Virus record (IMG/VR): IMGVR_UViG_3300036846_000151
Coordinates: 1 to 20,709 of that record
Origin: a virus
Reading direction: 5' to 3' (one strand)
Length of the DNA: 20,709 nt
Part shown: positions 12,714 to 20,709 of the stretch, piece by piece
How positions within the stretch are numbered: the stretch's first letter is position 1
Layout of the letters: every line of letters begins with the position of its first letter
Program-made: the position numbers and the translations under genes
Notes under the pieces: model-generated
What the model was told of the DNA's origin: nothing
The model's database searches: none
The model's input: the letters and a program-made list of their open reading frames with translations, nothing else

Positions 12714-15700
12714 ATGCCGTCCGTCAATCAGGTCGTCGATAGCTACCTGATCCAGACCACCCTGACCGATGGCGTGTCGGCGCCGGCCGAGAGCGTCGCT
12801 TCCTCGCTCGATCAGGTGGCGTCAGCGGCCATCGCTGCCGGGCAAAGGCTGCTCGACTCATCGCAGGCGACCGCGCAGGCCGGGCAGCGGATCAGCCAGA
12901 CCTCCCAGGCGTGGGACGCCATAACCCGCAAGAACGACGATGTATCGGCGGCGGCCTACCGGCTGTCTCAGGCGCTCGCGGCGCTGACCCGCGCGCAGGG
13001 TCTTGCCTCGGCACAGATGGCAGCCGGCACCGCCAACATGGACCAGATCAGCCGCACGCTGACCGCCATGATCACCAACGTGGTCAATGCGTCCGACGCC
13101 TACCATGACCTCGTGGCATCGGCCGATGAGGTGTCGCACGCCATGAGCGCGCAGAGCCTCGTGGTAATGAAGAACGTCGATGACATGGTGGATGTCGTCG
13201 AGGCGGTGGAGAACGCCACGGCGGCGCAGGCCGAGTATAACCGCATCCTCGGCGTGAAGCCGCCCACGTCGCAGGAGGACTACAAGGCGCGCGCTGCCGA
13301 CGTGGCATCCTTCGCGACACAACTCGACAATCTGCGCGCGAAATATGATCCGCTTTATGCAGCGTCCCAGAAATACGCGCAGCAACTCGCTGAATACAAC
13401 ACGCTGATTGCCAACGAGGGTCTGCCGAACGCCGAGGCCGAGGCCAAGGCGCTCGATCTGATCAATCAGCAATTCGCTGCCTCGATCGCGCCGGTCAAGA
13501 AGGCACAGGAGGCGCAAGACGCCTATGGCGGCTCGATCAAAGCCAACGCTGTCGCCTTCCGACTGCTGGGAGTCCAGGCGGTCCAGGGCATCTCTGGCAT
13601 CGCCACCGGCCAGGACGTGTTCACCGTCCTGATCCAGCAGGGCCACCAGATCGTTGACGTGATGCTCGCCACCGATACGAGCTTTTCCCAGTTGGCGGCA
13701 TCGGCGAAAACAGCGTTCACCGCCATCGGCGGGTTCACCACGCTCGGCGTCGCTGCCGTCTTTGCCGCCATCGGCGCAGCCGTCTACGTGGCAGTCAGCC
13801 GGATGTCCGATCTCTCCAAAGAAATCCGCGAGATGGGCAACGCGGCGCAGGCGATGGGCACGGCGGCAGCGCAGTCCGGCACGCAGATCGGCACCCTGGT
13901 CACCGCCATCGAGCATCTCGGCATCGCGACCAAGGACGCGCAGGCGGTCGGCAACGCGATGGCGCAGACCGGCACCGGATCCTTCTTCGATGCGAAGCAT
14001 TGGGCCGACTTCGTGGCGACGATCAACGCAGCGGGCGGCAGCGTGTCCGAGATGGCAAAGGCTCTGGATCAGGCGAGCCAGGGCAATGAGAGCGCCTACA
14101 GCAAGCTGAACAACACGCTCAATCTGCTCAACGGCACGCAACTCACCAACATCCACAACCTGCTGGAGCAGGGCAGGACGACCGAAGCTTTCGCGATCCT
14201 GACCGACCAACTCGGCGGTCGGATGCAGAACCAGGCCGAAAAGTCGATGTCGGCTTGGGGCCGGTTCTTCCAGAGCATGAGCAATGGGCTGGATGCCATC
14301 GCCACAGGGTTCGGCAAGGCGCTCGAAGCAGCCGGGCAGTTCAACGAGGGCGCAGGCAGCGTCGTCGTCACCATGCCAGGACCGAAGCCGGCGCCAGGAC
14401 AGGCGGCGCCTGGAACCACGACGGCACCAGGAGCGCCCGGCTCCACGACCTATGGGCCGACGCTGCCGCCGCCGCAGACCGCCGAACAGGCCGCGCTCAC
14501 GGCAAAGTCCAATCAGGACGTGCAGGAGCAGAACCGCATCCTCGGGGCAGCGATCACGCAACGCGAGCGACTGAAAGCAACCATCGACGCACAGAACGAG
14601 GCCACCAAGAATGGCCTCATCGGCGATGATGCGGCTGCCTTCGTCAAGCAGCGCCTCGGCCTGCAAGTCCAGAAAGAGGCCACCGCCTTCGGCGACGAAC
14701 TGACCGCCATGAAGGCATCGGATCAGGTCGGCGTCTCGATGGCGCGGGCGGTCGATCAGGGCACCGCGTCGATGCTGCGGGCGCAGGCCGCCGCCGAGGC
14801 CCATGCGGAGGCCGTGACCAAGGCCGGCGTGTCCGAGAAGGCGCTGACCGCCGAAATCCTCAACCGGAACGCCGCGCAGGCTCTCCAGAAGGGCGCGCAG
14901 GACACCTCCGCGCTACAGCAGGAGGAAGCCTACGCCAAGACCCTGGCCGACGCCTCCAAGCTCGGGTCGTCGGCCTCCTACGGCGCGGAGCAGGCGGTCG
15001 CCATCGACAAGGCGACGCAGGCACTCCGCGAGCAGCGGGATGTGGCGACCGACCCGGCCATCGTGAAGGCGCTGAACGACCGCATCTTTGCGATCAATCG
15101 GCTGATGAGCGACACCAAGCAACTCACCGACGATACCAAGAACAACAATGCTGCGAATGCGAACGAGGACGCCATCCGGGTCCTCAAACTGCAAGGCGCA
15201 CTGCTCGGGGATAACTCCGACGCCGCCGCAGCGCTCGTCGCGGAATACCAAAAGCTCCTGGAACTCGAACACAACGAGGGCGCGCTCCCCGAGGCACTGA
15301 CCGAAAGCCAGAAGCGTGTCCTCGCCACGACCGGCGCGCTGGCCGCACAGAACAACGAACTCCAGCGCCAGCAAGGCGTGATGAACGATCTGGCCAACAC
15401 CGCGACCCAGGCGTTCGATCAGGTCGGCCAAGCGATCGTGCAGGCATTCGTGCAGGGGAACGGGGCCGCCGTGAACTGGGGCAACGTGATGAAAAGCGTC
15501 ATCGCGTCGGTGATCCAGGAATTCGCCAAGCTCGCCATCCTCAACCCGATCCTGAACGAGCTATTCGGCGGCGGGCGCGCGACGCTCTCGGACCTCGGCA
15601 GCCTCGGTGGCGGGCAGAACGCAGCGGCGAACGCAGTCGGCGGGCAGGGCACGCTGTCGTCGCTCATGAGCCTCGGCAGCGGCGCCGGCACCCTCAACAG

Positions 15701-18215
15701 CCTGAGCGGCGGCAGCCTGTTCGGTTCCCTCGGGATCACCGGACCCGGTGGCCTGACCCAGAGCCTCGGCCTGACCGGGATCACCGATGCCATCAAGACC
15801 GGCTTCTCGAGCGTCACCAGCGGCATCAGCGGCTTCCTCGGCACTGGCATCACCGGAGGCACGATCCAAGCCGGCGAGGCAGGCGCGGTGGGCGACCTTG
15901 CGCCCGGCCTGACCGGCAGCACCCTAGCAGGGAGCACCATAGGCTCCTCGCTCGCCGGGGCAGCGGCGGGCTTCGCTGGCGGCACCATGCTCGGCAACCT
16001 CCTGGCAGGCGCGACGGGCAAGGCGTCGGGTCCCAACCCGATGATCGGCGCTGGCGCCGGCACACTGGCGGGCCTCGCGGTCGGAGCGGCCTTCGCGCCG
16101 GCAACCTTGGGCCTGTCGATGCTGATTGGCGGCCTGATCGGCGGCGCGGGCGGCGGGCTCATCGGACCCAAGCCGGCCTCGCCGTTCAGCAGCACCTATG
16201 TCGGGCTGACCTCAGGCGGGCAACTCAGCCTCGGCGCCACGTCGAGCCAGATGGACCCGAACGCTGCGGCCGAACGGGACGCCGCGCAGAAGGGTGTCGA
16301 TGCGGTCAATCAGACGATGGCCGCGCTCGGGATCAGCCTCAAGTCGCTCGGCGATAACGTGGACGGCGCGGGCCGGCATCTCGCGGTCGCCGCTGGCGAC
16401 ATCCAGAGCATGCAGATCGGGATCAACAGCCCGAACGGGCCGCAGGACCCGAGCAAGGTCGCCGACCTCGCCAGCCAGTTCCAGAACTTCCGGTTCCAGT
16501 CCTCGGACCCGCACATCCAGGCGTTCCTGACCGCGCAGGCGCAGGGGAATGGAGGCGCTTGGCCCGATCTTCAGACGCTGGCGACCACATTGGCCACGGT
16601 CAAGCAGTTCGCCTCGGACATGGCCAGCACGGACTTTGCCGACAAGATCGACAGCACGCTGACCATGTTCGGGCAACTCGCCGGCACGGACCTGCAAAAC
16701 CAACTCGGCGCCGTCGAAACCTTCGTTCTCCAGACGGTGCCGGCGTTCAAAGCACTCGGCACAGTGACGGGCAGCTACTACGACCAGATCAACCAGATCA
16801 CCGCGACCTTTGCGCCGGCCATCGCGATGGCACAGCAACTCGGTTACGCCGAGCAGGATTTGACCGACAAGCGCGACGAACTGATCCAAGAGACGATCAA
16901 GGCCGCTCGCGCGGCTGCCGATGTGCAGGCCCAGACGACGCTCGGAAAAGCCTACACCGCCGAGAGCCAACTGAGCGGCGATCCAAATCAGGCTTTGAAC
17001 ACCAACCTCTACAACTTCGATCTCCAGGCCGACGCGCAGCGCAAGCAACTCGCCGACCAATACAAAGGCATCTATGGCGACGCGTATGCCTCGACCTATG
17101 AGTTCGTCGAGAACAGCCAAGCCCTCGAACGCGAACTTGGCGATGAGCGCTTGCTGATCCAGAAGCAGGCCAACGAGGCGATGGTGCAGAACGCGCGCGC
17201 CGCGACCGCCGCCTCAACCGATCTCTGGTCGCGGATGTTCACCGCGCAGTCGAGCATCAGCCGCGATCCTTATCAGGCCGAGGGCACGCAGCTTTATCAG
17301 TTCGACACCAAGGCGCAGCAGGAGCGCGATACCTATTCCGACCAGATGAAGCAGTGGTTCGGCGATGCGGTGACCTCGACTGCCTATTACGCGGAGCAGA
17401 TGACGCAACTCGACACCACGCTCGCCTATGAGCGCTACGCCATCCAATTGAACTTCGCGCGCCAGATGCAGCAAGCCTACGCGACCGCCGCGCAGAACGA
17501 TCTGACGGTCATGGGGCGCTATTACACAGCGAAGGCCGCGAACGACAACAACGCGCAGGAAGCCTATCAGGCGCAACTCTACAATTTCGACATCCAGGCG
17601 CAGGCGCAGCGGAGCAACCTGTCGAACACCCTGATGTCCACCTTCGGGGATGCGTTCGCTCAAACGGCCGAATATGCCCGCGAGATGGCCGATCTCGATC
17701 TCGCTCTCGGCCAGGAGCGGTTGCAGATCACCCAGAACTACAACGATCAGACCCTCGCCAAGACCGAGCAGGCGGCCGGGCAGGCGCTGTCGATCATCAG
17801 CCAGATTTCCCAGTATGCAGCCTCGCTGCAAACCGGATCGCTCTCGCCGCTCTCGCCGCAGGCGCAGTATGCCCTCGCCTCCCAGCAGTTCGCTGCGACA
17901 TCGGCAGCGGCCTCCCAAGGTGACGTCACGGCGCTCCAAAACCTCACCGCGCAGGCGAACACCTTCCTGACGGCGGCGCAGGTCATGTATGGCTCAGGGC
18001 AGAAATATGTGGACGCCTACAATCAGGTCCTCGCTGCCCTGTCGAGCGTCTCCAAGCAGAACCCCGATGTGCTGACCGCCTCGGTGCTGCAACAGGAGAC
18101 CCGGACCCAGACTCAGCAACTCGTGGATCAGCTTGTGATCCTTCAGCAGCAGGTCCAAGCGCTGCAAGATCAGCTTCGACAGAATACCAACATCCCGGCA
18201 CGACTGGCAGCCTAA
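12714..18215 (+). CDS. Tail tape measure protein (1833 residues)
   Basis: This protein sets tail length, sits inside the tube and helps DNA entry. The N-terminal ~280 residues are helical. Residues ~280-318 (RLLGVQAVQGISGIATGQDVFTVLIQQGHQIVD) match the TMP_2 region of lambda-like tape measures. A hydrophobic segment lies at ~330-362 and a proline-rich linker at ~555-590. A lambda gpH C-terminal-like block is at ~889-952 (AFDQVGQAIVQAFVQGNGAAVNWGNVMKSVIASVIQEFAKL). Glycine-rich sequence at ~953-1155 ends in a long hydrophobic glycine zipper. A three-fold repeat of ~94 residues is at ~1408-1687, and a heptad coiled coil (LVDQLVILQQQVQALQDQL) near 1803-1822. ATG 12714 follows GGAG (12703-12706). 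At the usual ~0.15 nm per residue it predicts a tail near 275 nm at most. Confidence 0.93.
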   Translation: MPSVNQVVDSYLIQTTLTDGVSAPAESVASSLDQVASAAIAAGQRLLDSSQATAQAGQRISQTSQAWDAITRKNDDVSAAAYRLSQALAALTRAQGLASAQMAAGTANMDQISRTLTAMITNVVNASDAYHDLVASADEVSHAMSAQSLVVMKNVDDMVDVVEAVENATAAQAEYNRILGVKPPTSQEDYKARAADVASFATQLDNLRAKYDPLYAASQKYAQQLAEYNTLIANEGLPNAEAEAKALDLINQQFAASIAPVKKAQEAQDAYGGSIKANAVAFRLLGVQAVQGISGIATGQDVFTVLIQQGHQIVDVMLATDTSFSQLAASAKTAFTAIGGFTTLGVAAVFAAIGAAVYVAVSRMSDLSKEIREMGNAAQAMGTAAAQSGTQIGTLVTAIEHLGIATKDAQAVGNAMAQTGTGSFFDAKHWADFVATINAAGGSVSEMAKALDQASQGNESAYSKLNNTLNLLNGTQLTNIHNLLEQGRTTEAFAILTDQLGGRMQNQAEKSMSAWGRFFQSMSNGLDAIATGFGKALEAAGQFNEGAGSVVVTMPGPKPAPGQAAPGTTTAPGAPGSTTYGPTLPPPQTAEQAALTAKSNQDVQEQNRILGAAITQRERLKATIDAQNEATKNGLIGDDAAAFVKQRLGLQVQKEATAFGDELTAMKASDQVGVSMARAVDQGTASMLRAQAAAEAHAEAVTKAGVSEKALTAEILNRNAAQALQKGAQDTSALQQEEAYAKTLADASKLGSSASYGAEQAVAIDKATQALREQRDVATDPAIVKALNDRIFAINRLMSDTKQLTDDTKNNNAANANEDAIRVLKLQGALLGDNSDAAAALVAEYQKLLELEHNEGALPEALTESQKRVLATTGALAAQNNELQRQQGVMNDLANTATQAFDQVGQAIVQAFVQGNGAAVNWGNVMKSVIASVIQEFAKLAILNPILNELFGGGRATLSDLGSLGGGQNAAANAVGGQGTLSSLMSLGSGAGTLNSLSGGSLFGSLGITGPGGLTQSLGLTGITDAIKTGFSSVTSGISGFLGTGITGGTIQAGEAGAVGDLAPGLTGSTLAGSTIGSSLAGAAAGFAGGTMLGNLLAGATGKASGPNPMIGAGAGTLAGLAVGAAFAPATLGLSMLIGGLIGGAGGGLIGPKPASPFSSTYVGLTSGGQLSLGATSSQMDPNAAAERDAAQKGVDAVNQTMAALGISLKSLGDNVDGAGRHLAVAAGDIQSMQIGINSPNGPQDPSKVADLASQFQNFRFQSSDPHIQAFLTAQAQGNGGAWPDLQTLATTLATVKQFASDMASTDFADKIDSTLTMFGQLAGTDLQNQLGAVETFVLQTVPAFKALGTVTGSYYDQINQITATFAPAIAMAQQLGYAEQDLTDKRDELIQETIKAARAAADVQAQTTLGKAYTAESQLSGDPNQALNTNLYNFDLQADAQRKQLADQYKGIYGDAYASTYEFVENSQALERELGDERLLIQKQANEAMVQNARAATAASTDLWSRMFTAQSSISRDPYQAEGTQLYQFDTKAQQERDTYSDQMKQWFGDAVTSTAYYAEQMTQLDTTLAYERYAIQLNFARQMQQAYATAAQNDLTVMGRYYTAKAANDNNAQEAYQAQLYNFDIQAQAQRSNLSNTLMSTFGDAFAQTAEYAREMADLDLALGQERLQITQNYNDQTLAKTEQAAGQALSIISQISQYAASLQTGSLSPLSPQAQYALASQQFAATSAAASQGDVTALQNLTAQANTFLTAAQVMYGSGQKYVDAYNQVLAALSSVSKQNPDVLTASVLQQETRTQTQQLVDQLVILQQQVQALQDQLRQNTNIPARLAA
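16935..17777 (+). repeat. Three tandem ~94-residue repeats in the tape measure
   Basis: The copies are 16935-17216, 17217-17495 and 17496 to about 17777. Shared landmarks in order are a YTA/FTA start, A-x-x-LYxFD, AQxxR/ER, FGDA or YGDA, a Y/E/A-rich AEQM or AREM segment, then L-x-x-ERx-x-IQ. The protein pattern is clear, while DNA identity is only moderate, so the duplication is old. Confidence 0.8.
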
Positions 18216-18218
18216 TCC

Positions 18219-19952
18219 ATGGTCTCAATGCCGTTGTTCTTCGCCGTCGAAGTGACGGCGTTCCGGCCAGGGGCGAGCGGCGACGCGCTGCCGCCCGTCC
18301 CGAACGGCACGGTCCCATTCGGCACGCTGTCGCTGATCCCGGCGCGCAGCGCGGCAACCAGCGTCATCCGCGGATCGGATCTCGGCTACCGCACGTCCAT
18401 CAACGACGATATGGATGTGACCACCTACCCGCCCATCGTGTCGGGTGCCTTCCAGTTGAACCGCGCCATGAACCTCGACCCCATGCGGTCTTCGGTCGGC
18501 GCGGCCTGGGGCAACATCCAACTCTCGAACGTGGGCGGGCGCTTCGACGATATTGCCGGTAGCTGGAACTCGGACAACCGCCCGGTCAGCATCTTCAGCG
18601 GGAACAAGGTCTACGATGCCGGCCGGGGCTACTACACCGACCCGCCCTACTCGTCGCTCAAGACGGTGTTCTCCGGCGTGGCGACGCCGTGGCAGCTTTC
18701 CGACACGGCACTCCAAATCCCGCTGCGCGACGCGACCTACTGGACGGAGAATCCGTTGCAGGCGTCGATCTACGGTGGCACCGGCACCTATGACGGGACG
18801 ACCTCGCTGCAAGGCCAGCCGAAGCCGAAGGCGCGCGGCGGCACCGCCACCGCACCGATCAGGAACGTCACGCCGGTCCTGATCGACCCGCCGATGCTGA
18901 TCTACCAATACACCGATGCGGCGGGCACCGTCGTCAATGCCTACGAGGGCGGTGCGATCGTCTGGACCTATGCTGGCGACACCACCAATCTCTACGCCGG
19001 CACGACACCAGCCGGGTCCTACCGCACGGATAACTCTCGGGGCCTGATCCAACTCGGCTCGAACCCGCAGCGCACCGTCACGCTGGATATCACGGCGGCC
19101 TTCGTGGTCGCCGGCTTCGTCAGCCAAATCTCGCAGATCGCCTACTACCTGATGACCGAGGAGCTTGGCGTCCCGGCAGCCTGGATCAACATGCCGTCGT
19201 TCATTCAGCCGGTGCCGCTGCCGCCATTCGACGAGGGGCACGGCACGCGCGCCTACAGCACCTTCACCGAATACTCGCTTGGCGCCGTCCCGCTTGCAGA
19301 TGGTTCGTCGGGGATCGGTGGCGTCTGGTGGGGATCGCAGACCGATGGCCCGACCGCGATCAACACGGTGGTCACGTCGTTCGGCGGCACGGTCATGCCA
19401 GACCGGAACGGGCTGCTGACCCTATTCTTGATCAGGGCTATCCCCGCTGGCACGGTGGCTGACGTCCAGTTCGACGAGTCGAACGTCGTCACACTGATCC
19501 CGCAGGCGCTCCCGTCGTCTGTGCAGCCGCCGACCTATAGGGTGAGGGTTGGCTATGCGAAGAACTACACGGTCATGAGTTCCGGTGTCTCACCGTCCGC
19601 GACGCTGGCGCAGCAGCAGTATGTCTCGACGCCAGGGCCGTCCGCTCCGTTCATCTCGACCGATGTGCAGACCACATGGCTCAGGCCGAACGACCTCGGG
19701 CCGCTCGATAGCGCGCTTCTCGAACTGTCGGCGGCGCAGGCGACCGCCAACGCGCTCGGCGCGCTCTGGTCGAAGCCGCGCATGCTCTACGTGGCGGTCA
19801 TGCCAGTGAAGAACGCCCTGGACCGGGAAATCGGCGATATCGCCAAGGTCGTCTGGCCGATCTCGAACCTGCACAACGGTCAGCTTGGGGTCATCGTTGG
19901 AGAGGCGTGGCGCAGCACGGACGCCACCATCGCGCTCATGGTGCTGGTCTGA
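18219..19952 (+). CDS. Putative tail tip / hub protein
   Basis: The 577-residue protein directly follows the tape measure, where tail-tip (distal tail, hub) genes lie. It is beta-rich. Residues ~95-205 carry GNIQLSNVGGRFDDIAGSWNSDNRPVSIFSG and FSGVATPWQLSDTALQIPLRDATYWTENPLQ. The middle has FTEYSLGAVPLADGSSGIGGVWWGS. The C-terminus (REIGDIAKVVWPISNLHNGQLGVIVGEAWRSTDATIALMVLV) resembles the last domain of tail hub proteins. No enzymatic motif is seen. ATG 18219 lies three bases after the tape measure stop, with no good ribosome binding site; ATG 18228 is in frame and equally possible. Exact role in the tip is not resolvable here. Confidence 0.7.
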   Translation: MVSMPLFFAVEVTAFRPGASGDALPPVPNGTVPFGTLSLIPARSAATSVIRGSDLGYRTSINDDMDVTTYPPIVSGAFQLNRAMNLDPMRSSVGAAWGNIQLSNVGGRFDDIAGSWNSDNRPVSIFSGNKVYDAGRGYYTDPPYSSLKTVFSGVATPWQLSDTALQIPLRDATYWTENPLQASIYGGTGTYDGTTSLQGQPKPKARGGTATAPIRNVTPVLIDPPMLIYQYTDAAGTVVNAYEGGAIVWTYAGDTTNLYAGTTPAGSYRTDNSRGLIQLGSNPQRTVTLDITAAFVVAGFVSQISQIAYYLMTEELGVPAAWINMPSFIQPVPLPPFDEGHGTRAYSTFTEYSLGAVPLADGSSGIGGVWWGSQTDGPTAINTVVTSFGGTVMPDRNGLLTLFLIRAIPAGTVADVQFDESNVVTLIPQALPSSVQPPTYRVRVGYAKNYTVMSSGVSPSATLAQQQYVSTPGPSAPFISTDVQTTWLRPNDLGPLDSALLELSAAQATANALGALWSKPRMLYVAVMPVKNALDREIGDIAKVVWPISNLHNGQLGVIVGEAWRSTDATIALMVLV

Positions 19953-20692
19953 TGCCGGCCGCGCTCGCCTGGATGAACTATGTCACGGCGGACGGCACCG
20001 CCATCGCGGCGGGATCGTCGCTGCCAAGCCTCCCACCATCCAACCTGACCAACCCGATCGGCTCCCCGTCGATCGCATGGCAGACGGCAGCGGGCGTCGT
20101 CACGGCGGCGGCCGGCGCCACGCTGAGGATCACGCCGGCATCGCCTGGAACGCACTGGCGGGCGGTCGGCGTGTTCCGCACCAACCTGACACCACAGGCG
20201 ACCGTGACCTTCATCCTGACCGGCGGTGGCGCCACGGTCTGGACCTCGGCGCTTCCCGGGCCTGCGATCGGCTTCGGACAGGTGCTGGCCATCCTGCCGG
20301 CCGACACCGTAGCCGATAGCCTGACCATCAATTTCGACGATCCGAACAATCCGGACCTGTTTATCAACGTGCCGCTGGCCTTCTGCGGACAGGCATGGAT
20401 CCCGGAAACCGGCCCGGCGTGGTCAAGCGCCATCGGGCGCGACGATAGCACCGACACAGTGACCTCGCGCGGCGGTCAGGAGGAAATCACCCTGCTCTGG
20501 CAGCGCCGCCGCTGGGAACTGGCGCTCGACGGCATCAGGGCCGAGGAAGTCTGGACCGACGTGGATGCCATGCGCTTCACGGCGCGGCTGGGCGGAAATG
20601 TGCTGTTCGTGCCGAACTACCAATCGGCCTACATGCCGCAGGAGGCGATTTACGGCGTCCTGCATGAGACCGCCGATATCACCTTCCCCTAA
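19952..20692 (+). CDS. Putative tail tip / baseplate-associated protein
   Basis: The 246-residue protein is not recognised by a named family. It is beta-rich: an N-terminal section with WQTAAGVVTAAAGATLRITPASPGTHWRAVGVFRTNLTPQATVTFIL, then ILPADTVADSLTINFDDPNNPDLFINVPLAFCGQAWIP. A C-terminal section follows with RRRWELALDGIRAEEVWTDVDAMRFTARLGGNVLFVPN. The first half resembles jelly-roll or carbohydrate-binding-like beta sandwiches seen in phage tips, but this is a pattern impression only. ATG 19952 overlaps the preceding stop (TGATG), fixing the start and implying coupled translation. The position supports a tail-tip component. Confidence 0.65.
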   Translation: MPAALAWMNYVTADGTAIAAGSSLPSLPPSNLTNPIGSPSIAWQTAAGVVTAAAGATLRITPASPGTHWRAVGVFRTNLTPQATVTFILTGGGATVWTSALPGPAIGFGQVLAILPADTVADSLTINFDDPNNPDLFINVPLAFCGQAWIPETGPAWSSAIGRDDSTDTVTSRGGQEEITLLWQRRRWELALDGIRAEEVWTDVDAMRFTARLGGNVLFVPNYQSAYMPQEAIYGVLHETADITFP

Positions 20693-20695
20693 AAC

Positions 20696-20709
20696 ATGGC
20701 GGACCGGCG
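20696..20709 (+). CDS. Start of the next tail gene (truncated by window end)
   Basis: An ATG three bases after the previous stop opens a frame reading MADR up to the window edge. Tight spacing and orientation match the rest of the operon. Too short to identify. Confidence 0.4.

Noticed and set aside
12858-14804. Long minus-strand open frame (648 codons) opposite the tape measure, and other long antisense frames such as 580-1374, 10337-11263, 15419-16195 and 18225-19241
   Set aside because: They mirror GC-rich plus-strand codons, have low-complexity Arg/Leu/Val/Gly-rich translations, match no family I recognise and lack credible starts.
1-20709. CRISPR arrays, tRNA genes, insertion sequences, integrase, attachment sites, lysis or anti-defence genes
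   Set aside because: No repeat-spacer pattern, tRNA-like cloverleaf, transposase or recombinase motif or terminal inverted repeat was seen; all supported genes fit head, neck, tail or the accessory enzyme pair.

Overview
The window is a contiguous late structural (morphogenesis) operon of a tailed double-stranded DNA phage or prophage with a long, non-contractile (siphovirus-type) tail. Every supported gene is on the + strand. Genes are packed tightly, with many ATGA/TGATG stop-start overlaps. The DNA is strongly GC-rich and third codon positions are mostly G or C. Together with the HK97-type packaging and head proteins, this suggests a phage of a GC-rich proteobacterium, perhaps an alphaproteobacterium. 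That host assignment is inference only. No integrase, repressor, lysis, replication, tRNA or clear host gene is visible, so lytic and integrated states cannot be told apart.

Layout: packaging (terS 66-587, terL 499-2295); head shell (portal 2292-3644, prohead protease 3652-4605, HK97-fold major capsid 4617-5825); a structured 133-base spacer with two hairpins; a small hypothetical protein (5959-6219); an unusual accessory pair of a glycosyltransferase-like enzyme (to 7067) and a class I methyltransferase (to 7648). Next come the connector and neck genes (7648-9642: gp6-like connector, hypothetical virion-type protein, stopper-like protein, tail-terminator-like protein) and a collagen-like/poly-proline small protein (9665-9937). 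The tail block follows: tail tube 9977-11170, tail assembly chaperones 11296-12059 made from two frames by a predicted -1 ribosomal frameshift, a neck/tail-completion-like protein 12059-12709, a 1833-residue tape measure 12714-18215, and tail-tip genes 18219-20692. A further gene begins at 20696 and runs off the window.

How they work together: TerS and TerL cut DNA and pump it through the portal into a prohead built from the capsid protein and matured by the protease. Connector, stopper and terminator proteins join the head to a separately assembled tail. The chaperones coat the tape measure while the tube protein polymerises around it, and the tip proteins initiate that assembly.

The most interesting points are: (1) the glycosyltransferase/methyltransferase pair between capsid and connector genes, a candidate virion-glycan decoration system; (2) the glycosyltransferase coding signal, which starts in a frame with no nearby start codon and appears to continue from the upstream small gene by a -1 frame change; (3) a textbook GGGAAAC slippery site in the tail chaperone gene; (4) a three-fold repeat of about 94 residues near the end of the tape measure; and (5) strong hairpins after the capsid and tail-tube genes.
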